A stretch of DNA of 64,000 nt from Phorcus lineatus (Eukaryota > Mollusca > Gastropoda > Trochida > Trochidae), in contig OV121093.1 in NCBI GenBank assembly GCA_921293015.1, positions 30,576,622 to 30,640,621 on the forward strand, read 5' to 3'. The translations under genes and the position numbers were made by a program. Below are positions 8,958 to 19,929 of this stretch, piece after piece. Every line of letters starts with the position of its first letter. The first letter of the stretch is position 1. Under the pieces are notes generated by a model. That model was not told where the DNA came from. It was given only the letters and a program-made list of their open reading frames with translations, and did no database searches.

Positions 8958-9471
8958 ATGCTCTCTTGGAAACAAGAAGTATGCCCCCATAAGGAAGTAA
9001 TAATATATAAAGGGAAAGAGTTTTGTGAGAATTGTTGCCAGTTTAACCATATTAGCCCCGAAGACTGTACTCATGATAATATAATAGATGGCTATAGATG
9101 TGTAGACTGCGGGTTTGAATACGAAATACTTCATAATTGTCATACCCCTAGTCATAAACAAAGGAAACTCTGTAAGAAATTGCGCCGATATAATTTGAGA
9201 CTATGCTTACAATTATTAACCACAGAAAAATATACTGATATATGTAATAAGTTAAATTTAACTATAAGAGGCAAGATTAGCCTAGGATTGATAGGTGTTT
9301 GTTTAGTTCATGCTTATAAACAAACTTAATATTGACAAAAGTTACGACGAAATTGCTAAATTGTTGGGCATAAAAAATCATCATATCAGTAAAGGTTTAT
9401 CCTATTATGAATTATCGGAACGCCTCGAAGATGAGATATTTTTTAAAATTTATTTGGTTTATATCCAATGA
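8958..9471 (+). pseudogene. TFIIB-like transcription factor with two zinc knuckles, frameshifted
   Basis: Starts at the ATG after AGTATAATAAA. Residues 9-26 and 37-51 each form a C-x-H ... C-x2-C zinc-ribbon pattern (C9, H11, C23, C26; C37, H39, C48, C51). The rest is helical: a segment GLIGVCLVHAYK followed, after a frame change near 9310, by YDEIAKLLGIKNHHISKGL. That order, a helix ending in small/aliphatic residues, then EIA...LGI...ISKGL, is the cyclin-fold repeat pattern of TFIIB. The protein would be about 170 residues, enough for ribbon(s) plus one cyclin repeat. TFIIB homologues occur in large DNA viruses; I do not know one in the canonical Polinton gene set. An unrelated zinc-ribbon/HTH factor is the alternative. 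Confidence 0.6.
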
Positions 9472-9556
9472 GATTCTCATTGGATTTATTCCATTAAAAA
9501 AATTATTTTTTGAAAAAATAGTTTTTTTGAATTTTATTTTTCTAGATTATAATAAA

Positions 9557-9970
9557 ATGCCATCGAGTCGCCGAATTATCGGATATATGTCACGTATTTT
9601 GGTGTTGGCAAAGTCTTTTTTAAATAGAGCATCTGTTTCCACCATTGATCGTATGAAAAATATTACGACTAAAATAAAAAATTATATCGTAACTGAAAAT
9701 GAAACTGTAACTCAAACTGAACCTATAACTGAAACTCAAACTGAAACTCAAATTGAACCTAAAACTGAACCTAAAATTGAACCTAAAACTGAACCTATAA
9801 CTAAAACTGAACCTGAAACTGAACTTGATACTGAACTTGATATCAAATCTAATATCATAACTATTAATAGTATTCAAAAAACGGAAAAGCTTGTGGTAGA
9901 AAAATTAACCGAGGAGTTAGAAAATTTGACTAATATTAGATATCAGTTAGAGATTACCAAACCAATGTGA
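9557..9970 (+). CDS. Thr/Glu-repeat protein of unknown function
   Basis: The likely start is the ATG at 9557, preceded by TTATAATAAA as in other genes of the element. The frame is open further upstream, but that part overlaps the TFIIB-like gene. It gives 137 residues: a basic N-terminus, then about 50 residues of Thr-Glu-x-(Glu/Lys/Pro/Ile) repeats encoded by a 12-bp-type microsatellite (units like ACTGAACCTAAA), then a leucine-rich charged tail. No domain recognised. Repeat-length changes would keep the frame only in steps of three, and the frame is open throughout. Confidence 0.45.
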   Translation: MPSSRRIIGYMSRILVLAKSFLNRASVSTIDRMKNITTKIKNYIVTENETVTQTEPITETQTETQIEPKTEPKIEPKTEPITKTEPETELDTELDIKSNIITINSIQKTEKLVVEKLTEELENLTNIRYQLEITKPM

Positions 9971-9990
9971 AAACCGGTGGGAAAACTGTT

Positions 9991-10340
9991 ATGCATGCTT
10001 ATTTTAGAATTGCACAGCTGGTTTTAACCGACTTGAGTGATATTCCTACATGTTTATCCGAATGCCAAGAAGCAATAAAAAAATTACGAATCAAGGGTTG
10101 GGGTGGGTTGTAGATCGAAAAAATGTGGATAGACGTAGCGAAATATAATCCGTTGAAAGGTGGGTCATGTATAGATTTACCCACATATTATAAGAATAAG
10201 CAGGCCATCATTAATGTAAAGAATAAGGATGATAACTGTTTAAGATGGGCTTTGAGATCTGCCTTATTTCCAGCAGATTCACACTCCGATAGGGCATCAT
10301 CATATCCTATTAATGATGGGCTTAATTTTGATGGTATAGA
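9991..10340 (+). pseudogene. DNA polymerase B gene, N-terminal part (upstream of transposon insertion)
   Basis: Frame from 9991 with an in-frame TAG at 10111-10113, continuing past the ATG at 10123. It contains IAKYNPL-like and INVKNKDDNCLRWALR motifs, which occur in the N-terminal extension of Polinton/adintovirus-type family-B polymerases of aquatic invertebrates. The frame is broken at 10341, where a transposon begins. The same frame resumes at 12872 if the transposon and one copy of the 4-bp duplication are ignored. Confidence 0.7.
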
Positions 10341-10740
10341 TGTATCATCCCAACTTGGAATTCCAAGGCAATCTGATGGTGAGCTAGGTGCCTTCATATG
10401 TGCATTTACTGGAAATCCATATTGTGTTACATTCTGATATGATTAATCTTGATAATTAGGTTTCCTCACTATTGTTTAATGTTTACTTGTTGTGGTTATA
10501 TGTACTACAATTCATATATCCTACAACCAACCTGATGGAGTAATCATGTACTCAGGAACGTGAATTTTAGAATAAAGTTGTTAAGCAGAAAATTTTGTCT
10601 TCCTTATTGTACATATTACTTATAAAAGCCCTTATGGATTTCATTTTTGTTCTCTATGGTGGACCTGACATAAAAAATGTTGATAAAGTTTGCTGTCTGC
10701 AACTGAATGACTATTGCTGTGAAGATGAGTTGCAAGTATC

Positions 10741-11200
10741 CATAATTCTACACTAAGTGCAAATAATGTTAAATAAAATTATATACATTAACTTTCGAGA
10801 AGAGAAGATAGTTTTTTACCAAGGCTGAGTTGGTGTATTTCAATGATAGTAGATTAGCGGTAGGTCCCTTGGTTTGCTTTTGGACACTTAATTTATGTGT
10901 TATAAGTACACATAAGAAGACAAAAGGGTTCCAAGAACTCAATAATCTTTTTCTCAGTGCAAATAATGTAAAATAAAATCATATACATTAACTGTAGAGA
11001 GGAAAAAAAAAATTTTTTTCCAAGGCTGAGTTGGTGTATTTTAATGATAGTAGATTAACGGTAGGTCCCTTGGTTTGCTTTTGGACACTTAATTTGTGTG
11101 TTATAAGTACACATAAATACACAAAATGGTTACAGGTACTCATAATTCTACTATCAGTGAAAATAATGTAAAATAAAATCATGTACATTAACTGTAGAGA
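10741..11200. repeat. 200-bp tandem repeat inside transposon copy A
   Basis: AAATAATGT occurs at 10761, 10961 and 11161, each followed by closely similar sequence (AAATAAAAT, then ATACATTAACT). The first two units also share a long block containing GGTAGGTCCCTTGGTTTGC. There are two full units and one partial. Confidence 0.8.
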
Positions 11201-11821
11201 AGAGAAAATATAATTGTTAGCTGTCGAAGTCATGAATGATGACTTTTTGTAATGGAAACCTAAAATTTCGTACAAATGACCTATGGTAGCTATCTGAAAT
11301 GTCTGTCAATAGATTCAGTGACCTTATAAACATACATTTAGATACCAAGATTATGATTCTATGATAATTAGAACCAAAGATATGGGGATATACACCTTTT
11401 GGTGTGACACTTCAGAGAAGAAGTGGCTGAGGGGGGTACCCATGGAAATATGTAAAAATGACACATTTCGTCCCAGTTTATATACTGTTACCAGTCAAAT
11501 TTGCATAATGGACATGTCAAGGCTTAAAAAAAGTTAGTTTCATTCTGCCATGGGGGGGTATGGACTATAATACCTGTGTGTCACCTTCCATTTAATGACA
11601 AGAATGGGTACCAATTGTACATGACATGTTTGTAACACTAAGGTACACGCCGAGCGTTTGTTGTTTTAGTCAATGATTATCATTTTTTTTTATCAAGGCA
11701 TTGGCCTCTATTATTCCCCTCACTAATTTAATAAGTAGCATAGCCACGTCGGCGAAATCGCCAAGCAGATAAACAAGATAAAGATTTGTTAAAACAACAT
11801 TAGCTTATGGTGTCTCCATAT

Positions 11822-12080
11822 CGTCGCCTGAGAAACAGAATGTTCTATGTCCACTTTTCGTGAAAATTGATTGTCATCTCGTTTTTGTTAATTAGAAGTC
11901 TTTCTTCATGATTAAATAACAATTGCAAGTCAATATCTTAAACCCTCAGTACTTTTTTTTAAAACATTGTGTGGTTCTAGGTCCTATATAAAACAAGAAA
12001 GCTTAAGCGTCAAACTTTCAAACAGCTATATCTCAAAACTTTGTAAAATGGAGATAGAACCTTCTGTTTCTAGGGCGACG
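11822..12080. mobile_element. 259-bp MITE nested in transposon copy A
   Basis: Ends are CGTCGCCTGAGAAACAGAA and the imperfect inverse TTCTGTTTCTAGGGCGACG, flanked by ATAT on both sides (11818-11821, 12081-12084). The opposite-strand copy of the host transposon (near 50,995-51,020) lacks this block and has a single ATAT there, so it serves as the empty site. No coding capacity. Confidence 0.8.
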
Positions 12081-12871
12081 ATATGTTGTTTTAGCCTAAC
12101 ACTACCTACAGTGGGCAAATTGGTGCCCAATCATTCGTCCTCTGACTGCCAAGCAGTCGCATTAACACATTCAGTGTATTCAGTGCTGGATTGTAACGAT
12201 GAAGAGTACTTTAATTTTTGCTTATAGAAGGTTTTTGCATGGATTATTCTTTTCTTTGTGTCAGGTACGTTTATTTATTATATATATTTTTAAAAAAGCA
12301 ATTCATCAATAGTGTTGTTAAACTTGGATCTGTATTAGAGTAACTTCATATCTTTGTTTGTTAAAAGTTTATACCATCTTTTTGTAAAGAAACTAAGAAA
12401 CAAATATGTCTGACATGTGGAGCCGTTTGGTGTCACTCTGTTTACAGTTGTTCGATTTACACATTTATTGGTCGTTTAAAAAATGCTGAAAACTATTATC
12501 TAAATATAAATCTTTATATTGATCTGATTTTGTTATGTCGCTTTGCAAATGTGATTCAATCAGTATAGTAATCAAATGGGACTTTGAATAATTGTTTGAG
12601 TATTGTTGAATCGTTCGTCCTCTAACAGATGAAACCGAGTCAGAAAATGAAGTAAATGAACATCAAATCAAATTTTCTCCGTAGAAAAAAAGAATAGAAT
12701 ATAATTATCAAAAAACATGTTTTACTGACACAATTCATTATGAAATATGAATATGACTAACATGTTTTAGTATCCCCCGACCCATCACAAGATGGGACGT
12801 CCCAACTTGGAATCCCAAGTTGTGACGCGTCCCATCTTAAGATCGGGCGGATCCGCAGTTGGGATGATACA

Positions 12872-15760
12872 TAGACACTCCTACTCCAATTTCGGTAGAA
12901 AAAATGAACAATTTGGCTATTAATATATTTGGGAATAATGAAAAAAATGATGGTGTCATTATTCAGATGATTAGTTCTGCTAATGAAGATATTCCTAGAA
13001 ATAATGTGTTTCTATTAGAAGAAGAAGTTCAAATTGATAAGGTTAAAAAACAGTTGAACAGGGGAAAAATCGCTAAGGATAAGAAAAAATACAAAATTGA
13101 TAAGGAAGATATCAAATATCATTATATGTGGATAAAGAATTTAAATAAACTACTATTCGATCAATCTAAACATATGAGGAACAAATATTTTTGTGAAAGA
13201 TGTCTTCATGGGTATTCCAGAGAGAGAGGACCTACTGCAACAACATAAAGCTGACTGCAGGAGTGTCAGTAAGTCTGCTGTTAGAATTGATATGCCTGAG
13301 GAGAAGGATAAAATACTCCGTTTTAAAAATTATCAAAAGCAGATGCCCGCGCCTTACGTCATTTATGCAGATTTTGAGAGTTCATAATATACAGCCCAGT
13401 AATAATAATCAAAGTTTTACTCACAAAATAGAGGAACACGACGCGTGCGGCTATGGATTTATTGGTGTGAGGTGCGATGGAAAAACGATGGAAACGATAA
13501 TTTATAGGGGGCCAAATGCAGCGGAGATGTTCTTAATACGCCTTCAAGAAGTTGAAGACAATATTAGGGAACAATTAAAAGATATAAAACCTATGGATAT
13601 GACTGGGGATGAATCGAGTCAATTTAATAAAGCTAGAAATTGTTGGATTTGTAGTAGGCGGTTTTCTAATAATAAAGATTGGAGAAAAGTACGCGATCAC
13701 TGTCATATTACGGGAAACTATCGTGGTGCGGCTCATAGCAAATGCAACTTACAACATAAAATAGATCCTAAAAAGATTCAAATTTCCATAGTAATTCACA
13801 ATCTGAAATTTTATGATGCAAACCTTATTATGCAGGCTATTTCTAAGGTTAACGGCAATATAGAATGTATACCTAATAATATCGAAAGATATCTATCATT
13901 TTCTTTAGGTGGTCTTCGTTTTATAGATAGTTGTCAGTTTCTTCTAATGTCACTAGATTCTTTGGTAAAGGCTAATAGTAACTTCCCTATAACTGAACAA
14001 TATACTCAAGAACTCATGCAGCATTTATTATTGAAAAAAGGATGATATCCATACTCGTATATGGATGATTGGTATAGGTTTGAAGAAACCAAACCACCAC
14101 CTATTGAATGTTTCTATAACAATCTATCCGAAAGTCATATAAGCGATGATGATTATAATCACGCTAAAAATGTGTGGAATTCGTTCGGTTATTATCACTA
14201 TCTGTATCTAAAAAACCAATGTATTATTACTTGCCGATATATTCGAAACTTTCAGAAAGACTTGTTTGAAACAATACAAGTTAGATCCCGCACACTATTT
14301 TACTGGTCCAGGGCTATCCTGGGGCGCTTTACTTATGAAAACCGGAGTAAAACTAGAGCTACTAACTGACTATGACATGCACTTGTTTATCGAGAAAAGG
14401 CTTAGAGGCAGAATATCCATGGTGTCCAAGAGACATGCCAAGGCTAACAATAAATATGTGGAGGGATATGATCCTAGTAAGCCATTGAGTCACATACTTT
14501 ACTTAGACGCCAATAACCTTTACGGGTGGGCGATGAGTCAATATTTACCTACGGGTGGGTTTAAGTGGGTAGAATACGAGGACCTCAATATTATGAATAT
14601 ACCTAAAGATTCGGAGAAGGGTTTAATTCTCGAAGTAGACTTAGTATACCCGAAAGAGACCCATATTAATCATAATACCTATCCATTAGCCCCTGAAAGA
14701 CTTAAGGTGAAACAAGAATGGTTCTCCAATTATCAAAATAATTTATTAAACGGAGAAAAAATGCCCGATGTAGAGAAATTAGTGCCCAACTTAATGAATA
14801 AAAGTAAATATGTAATTCATTACAGAAATCTCCATTTATATCTTTCATTGGGTATGAAGTTAACTAAAATACACAGAATTCTAGAATTCGATCAGAGCCC
14901 TTGGATGGAGCCGTATATAAGAATGAATACATATTTGAGGACGAAAGCTACTAGTGATTTTGAGAAAAACCTTTACAAATTAATGAATAATTCTGTTTAC
15001 GGTAAAACTATGGAAAATGTGAGGAATAGAATAAATGTAAGATTATTCAGGACAAATGAGGAAGAAGAACCATTAAGAAAGGCTATTGTTAATCCTGCTT
15101 TTAATGAATTTAGAATCTTTAACCACGATTTAGCCGCTGTTCATATGAATAAAACAAAAGTAAAATTGAACGAACCAATATACGTTGATATGAGTATATT
15201 AGACTTATCGAAACACTTAATGTATGACTTTTATTATAATGAGATGAAGAAACAATATGGAAATAAATGCGAAGTTGTATATATCGATACGGATTGTTAT
15301 TAGAGAAAAAAAACGATGATGTTTACGAGGACATGAAAGAAAAAATTGACTTGTACGATACTGGTGATTTTGATGAAAACCAACCATTGCACAGCATAAA
15401 AAATAAGAAGGTTTTAGGTAAATTTAAGGATGAATGTTCAGGTGTTCCTATTTCTGAATACGTCCGATTAAGATGGAAGATTTATTGTATTAAAAAATCT
15501 GAAAAATAAATAAAGAAAACTAAAGGAATTAAAAAGTATGTAGTAAAGAATCAAACCAACCTTGAGCAGTAAAAAGAAGCATAATTCGATAATAAGACTT
15601 TTAAACATGAAATGAATACTTTGAGAAGTGAAGGATATAACATGTACGCAATGCGACTTAAAAATACATCATTATCTTCATTAGATACAAAAAGATGGAT
15701 TGCCGATGATGGTGTAAATACATACGCATATGGATATTTAAAAACAAATTCCTTCTTATA
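12872..15760 (+). pseudogene. Polinton-type DNA polymerase B with embedded endonuclease VII-like domain, broken
   Basis: Continuation of the gene split at 10341. In order it shows: an N-terminal extension; ExoI motif YADFES near 13360; an endonuclease VII-type block (CWIC, then DHCHITGNYRG and a final HSKC) at about 13640-13750; an ExoII-like NLKFYDANLIM; YPYSYMDDWY; an ExoIII-like LLADIFE; palm motif A around LYLDANNLYGWAMS; motif B KLMNNSVYGKTMEN; motif C YIDTD at about 15283-15300. Lesions: frameshifts near 13240, 13380, 14216 and 15297, an in-frame TGA at 14043-14045, and stops in the C-terminal part after 15507. Palm residues are readable, so the gene decayed recently. It is protein-primed family B by comparison with Polintons. 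Confidence 0.85.
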
Positions 15761-15766
15761 TAAGAG

Positions 15767-16705
15767 ATGTCTATTTCGAAGAAGATAGAAAATATTTATT
15801 ATAGTCCCCAGGGATATTGGAAAGGCCTAGCAGCTGTAGATAAACTCGCCAAGGCTGCAAAGGTCACTAAGGCAGAAGCGAAGAATTGGTTAATGAAACA
15901 GGCCATTTGGCAAATATATTTACCTCCACCTAAATACGTACCAAGACAAAAACTTGATATATCCGTACCAAATGAAGTTCATCAAGCTGACCTACTATTT
16001 ATACCTCACGACCGAGTAAAAAGAAAGACTTATAAGTATGCGTTAACTGTGGTAGACGTTGCCAGTCGATATAAGGAAGCAGAGGCATTAACTACTAAGA
16101 ACTCCACAGAAGTAGCTAAAACTTTAGAGAAAATATATAGAAGATGTCCTTTGAAATGGCCGAGTATATTTCAAGTAGATCCTGGACTTGAGTTTATGGG
16201 AGATGTAACAAAACTTTTATCAAAACATAACGTTAGAATTAGAAGAGGTGAAAAAGAAGCACACAGAAGTCAAGCCCTCGTAGAGAGATTTAATAAGACA
16301 CTATCCGAACGCTTATTCGGATATCAGTATGCTCAGGAATTAAAGAATCCAAAGACAAGGTCTACCAAATGGGTAACTAGATTGCGCAAGGTTATATCGG
16401 CAATAAATAATGAAGAGACTCGACTTATAAATAAGAAACCTATAAAAGCTATTAAATTGAAATCAGTTGTGGCTGAATCTTCTGCACCTTTATTAAGAGA
16501 TGAAAAATTAATACCTGATAGAGTTAATGAAAGATATTTATTTCAACCGGGTGAACTCGAGGGTGATCAAAGATTTAGAGCAACAGTTCCCATATGGTCT
16601 CTTAAAATATATAAAATTAGCCGATATGTTTCTAAAAAAGGTGAACCGACACTTTATTACTTAAAAGATGGACCAGGGAGAGGTTTGTTAAAGAAGAATT
16701 ATTAA
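15767..16705 (+). CDS. Polinton integrase (retroviral-type, DDE), intact
   Basis: 312 codons without a break. An N-terminal basic/helical region is followed by an RNase H-fold core with the catalytic triad at Asp75 (in HQADLLFIP), Asp138 (in FQVDPGLEF) and Glu173 (in ALVERFNKTLSERLF), the expected D-D-about 35-E spacing. A C-terminal beta-rich segment ending LYYLKDGPGRGLL is compatible with the SH3/chromo-like tail of this family. It lies directly after the polymerase and is the last gene before non-coding DNA, as in Polinton/adintovirus elements where integrase sits near a terminus. It is the only large gene of the provirus left intact. Confidence 0.9.
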   Translation: MSISKKIENIYYSPQGYWKGLAAVDKLAKAAKVTKAEAKNWLMKQAIWQIYLPPPKYVPRQKLDISVPNEVHQADLLFIPHDRVKRKTYKYALTVVDVASRYKEAEALTTKNSTEVAKTLEKIYRRCPLKWPSIFQVDPGLEFMGDVTKLLSKHNVRIRRGEKEAHRSQALVERFNKTLSERLFGYQYAQELKNPKTRSTKWVTRLRKVISAINNEETRLINKKPIKAIKLKSVVAESSAPLLRDEKLIPDRVNERYLFQPGELEGDQRFRATVPIWSLKIYKISRYVSKKGEPTLYYLKDGPGRGLLKKNY

Positions 16706-17738
16706 TCGTGCCATCGGATACAGTCCACAATCCCCAGTGAGGGATGAGATGTACATTAAAAATACGTTTGGCTTATAACTCCCCATTTTTACATGTATTT
16801 ATAGTATTTGTTAATGTACTGCGTACATTAAAAAAAACGTGTGTCAAAAAAGTAGGTTTTTAGTGTATGAAATACATTAGCTATACGTTAACAATTTCTC
16901 GTGGTCCAGAACCACCCTTTTATATCTACTTTAAAGTGTAAAGATGATATAGTAGACGAATTCCATTTTGCATCCATCGTATATCAACTATAGAATATTA
17001 TATATCAAACCTTTTAATTACAAATGCCCATCAGTAATAAAGTTTATTCAACTTTTTAGTTGTAATAATGTGAAGATATTGTGTAACTTGGGTAAATTTT
17101 ATAGAAGACTACTTTATTGAGAAATAATTTGATAAGTAATTTATGATAAAATTGTAATTGTACATCCTCCTTAATACTCTTATTTTATTGATACAGACAA
17201 TATCATGGATGACTACACCAGCTTCTAAATGCTTTTGAAGAAATTCTTATTTTATTGTCACCATGTTCAACATCCACAACCTGTACCAATAACGTTTTCA
17301 TTATGTACCAATTATCTGTACAGATAATAGTAATTAAGAATTAGTCTGGGTGAGTCCATTGTGTTGCAAGAGGTAACAAACTAGGGATTAGTAGTGCAGT
17401 GGACCATAAACTTGTTTTGATAAGCTGTAGGGGTAATGGGCTGTAGGGGTTATGGGGGACTACCCTCCGTACACTTGCCTGTTCGGGAGATACGGTTCAC
17501 TGAGTAAATTGCACGTAAACCAGTAATTATTATTGCAGTTACTCGTCATCATTTCTTTAAAAACCTTTCGTATTTGAAAGAGTGAAAGAGATAGTAAGCC
17601 TTGATAAATCTCGTTAAGCATGTTATGACTTTACATGTTTGTTTTTCGCCATAACTTACACAGTCGAACAAACTTCAACTTAAACTCACAACTTACATGA
17701 TAGTACTGACGCTATGTCTTGTTCATTTCGTTTTTTGG
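16706..17738. other. AT-rich non-coding stretch, expected to contain the provirus right end
   Basis: No credible reading frame. Two imperfect direct copies of a TACATTAAAAA-type word occur near 16,752 and 16,824, and an AGTGTATG word at about 16,860 resembles some Polinton ends. The left terminus is outside the window, so the terminal inverted repeat cannot be identified. Confidence 0.4.
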
Positions 17739-18222
17739 TTAAAGGGGCATGAAAAATGTTGTTGGAGTCAAGTATATCAAACTTTATGAATGGTGTTATT
17801 TTTATAGATAAGTAGTGGTGGTTTATGAAATTCAGCATCCTGAATTTTACCAGTTAAGTATAGCGACAATAAGCAATTTTCAGTCGTAATGTGTGATCAA
17901 AAAACGCAAAATGACGTGCGACATTGCCAAAAACGTTATTTTGGAAACTAAGTTACAGCAGACAAAAATACAAATAAGGTTTTGTAGTGTTTAATAAGTG
18001 TTGAGCAATGAACATGTAAATGTGACCAAATAGTTTAAACTTTAAAACATACATTTCCGTTTCCAAAATTTAAAAAACAGGAAAACATGTCTAGATTTTG
18101 GCATTTTAGAGATAAAAATGAATGTTTAGGGAGAAAATTAGAACCTCACTAAGGACCCATGGTCTTTGAGCTGTTATCTGTGTTATATGAAAAATCAGAA
18201 TGCATACTCTGTGTCACTTTAA
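17739..18222. mobile_element. TTAA-flanked MITE, copy 1
   Basis: Starts TTAAAGGGGCATG and ends CTGTGTCACTTTAA, with TTAA at both edges (17739-17742, 18219-18222). The interior shares TGTTGGAGTCAAGTATA and later words with copies at 19161, 33447, 46986 and, inverted, 60858. 484 bp, no coding capacity. TTAA targets suggest a piggyBac- or Kolobok-type source, which is inference. Confidence 0.7.
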
Positions 18223-19160
18223 AATGACTGCAAATTTACAAATCATTCTAATGTACAGATTACTAACACCGACGTTACCAGTAAAGTGGTTATACATCTG
18301 AATCCATTTTTCTACATAAAATCGTAAGGGGAAAAGGAATGTAATTTCTACTTTGTTCCTATCTATACGCAGAATCCATCGACAGTAAATGGATTATCTC
18401 TTTGTTGTTTTTTTACATAATTAAATGCATACAAAAATATGTGAATAGCATAACTTTGCGTACATGTCATTATGACTGAGTTGTTACTAAATTATGATAC
18501 AAATTGATATGTATCTCAAAACACATGGACATGAAATACCGCTATCATTGAAAACATTATTGATTTATAATATATTGAATTATAATTGTGTATAAGTTTT
18601 CAATCAGCAACTCCGGAGTTTACGGTTTGAGGTAATCTTGGAGGATACCTCCTCAGTTTTTAATCAAATTAGGAAATGGTTATTAAACGGGTACCTGTTA
18701 TCAATGTCAGATGGAAATTAAATAAGTTTTCTCTAAAAACATGTGATTTAATTTACTGTGAAAATCACAAAGCCCCCATGAGCAACAAAGGTTATATATA
18801 TATATTAGAGCATTAGGTTATTAAAATTACATTTCAGACTGATTGCAGGTTAAACTTACTTAACTAAATGTCAAAACTCATTAAACACTGGACTCTCTTC
18901 ACGGCTCAACGCCTGGTCACTCACAGGGTCACACTCACAGGCGGTGTCGAACCGGAAGCCAATTAGCCAATTAACACCACTCAGACTGTGGGGATGAGGA
19001 ACGAACCTTCATCGTTTTATTGTTTCATTTGGTCAAATAGGAAATGAAGGTGAACGATAAGGATCATTTACAGTACGTTACATAAGTGATTTGTTTTACT
19101 CAGTTTTGCATCTCTCTGTTTGGTATAGTTCCAAATGCATAACTGTAAAACGTAGAACAG
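18223..19160. other. Non-coding AT-rich DNA
   Basis: No gene or clear repeat structure seen apart from a short TA microsatellite near 18,795. Confidence 0.5.
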
Positions 19161-19380
19161 TTAAAGGGCCACAGAGTATGTTGTTGGAGTCAAATATACC
19201 AAACGTCTTTATAGTGCTATTTTATCAAGAAGGGATGGTTGTTTAATAAAAAAAGACCTTCGTGCTTATGAGTTCAGTATAGTGACAATAAAACAGGTTA
19301 ACGTCTCGATTGGTGTTAGAAAACCGGACAGTGACGCGCGTCAATGACTCAAACATAATTTTTAAAACCTATTTACATCA
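19161..19380. mobile_element. TTAA MITE, copy 2 (partial)
   Basis: Begins TTAAAGGGCCACAGAGTATG, then GTTGTTGGAGTCAAATATACC, and aligns with copy 1 through a GACAATAA...GGACAGTGACGCGCGTC region. I could not find a matching right terminus, so it is truncated or diverged. Confidence 0.55.
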
Positions 19381-19929
19381 AGCACACATGCAAATATTGA
19401 TTGGCAGGATTAATGAGGACTTTTAACTGGTACACATGTAAAATGTATGCAGAATTTCGACGTCCTTGAATTTATATGGCCGTTTCTCATGTATCAATGA
19501 AAAATAAAAATAGCAAAAGTTGGGAATTAGGGATATTTACTGCATTCATAGAATATAAACACCTCAAATATGATGTTCTTAAAACAGCAAAATATATTGT
19601 TCGCTATTTAGACTAGTTTGATCATTTATAAAAGTTTACACACAAATATATAGTTTTCATACTATCGATCAATTTTTTTATCCAAATGTATGTTGTTCCA
19701 ATCCGTTAGTACTCAGTATTACTAACAAGCATGTACAGCAATGAGGAACTTCTGATATACCGTCTCTCAACAAAAAGTTTATGAAGCAAACACAATTTTG
19801 GAATAAAATTATATATAAACCTTTAAACCATACCATGGAGGATGAAACTATTCAACATTATTTTGATCGAATCTTGAATATGTTGTTTTACTACTCAGTA
19901 TATAAACATACACCTCTTAAATGTCGTTT

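Larger units (their letters stand above)
10341..12871. mobile_element. Non-autonomous DNA transposon, copy A, inserted in the polymerase gene
   Basis: 2531 bp flanked by TAGA (10337-10340 and 12872-12875). The ends are TGTATCATCCCAACT and its imperfect inverse AGTTGGGATGATACA, followed inwards by short palindromes of CCCAACTTGGGA and GTCCCATCTTAAGATGGG type. A second copy in opposite orientation lies at 50242-53467 with its own duplication, GTTA. No transposase is visible. The interior holds a 200-bp tandem repeat and a MITE. I cannot assign a superfamily; a 4-bp duplication is compatible with several. Confidence 0.85.

Noticed and set aside
9620-9877. Minus-strand frame rich in Phe/Ser
   Set aside because: It is the reverse of the Thr/Glu repeat in the plus-strand gene at 9557-9970.
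11967-12227. 86-codon frame in transposon copy A
   Set aside because: It spans the right edge of the nested MITE, so it is a chance fusion of two non-coding repeats.
16700-16870. Right terminal inverted repeat of the provirus
   Set aside because: An AGTGTATG word is suggestive, but the left end is outside the window so no inverted match can be shown.
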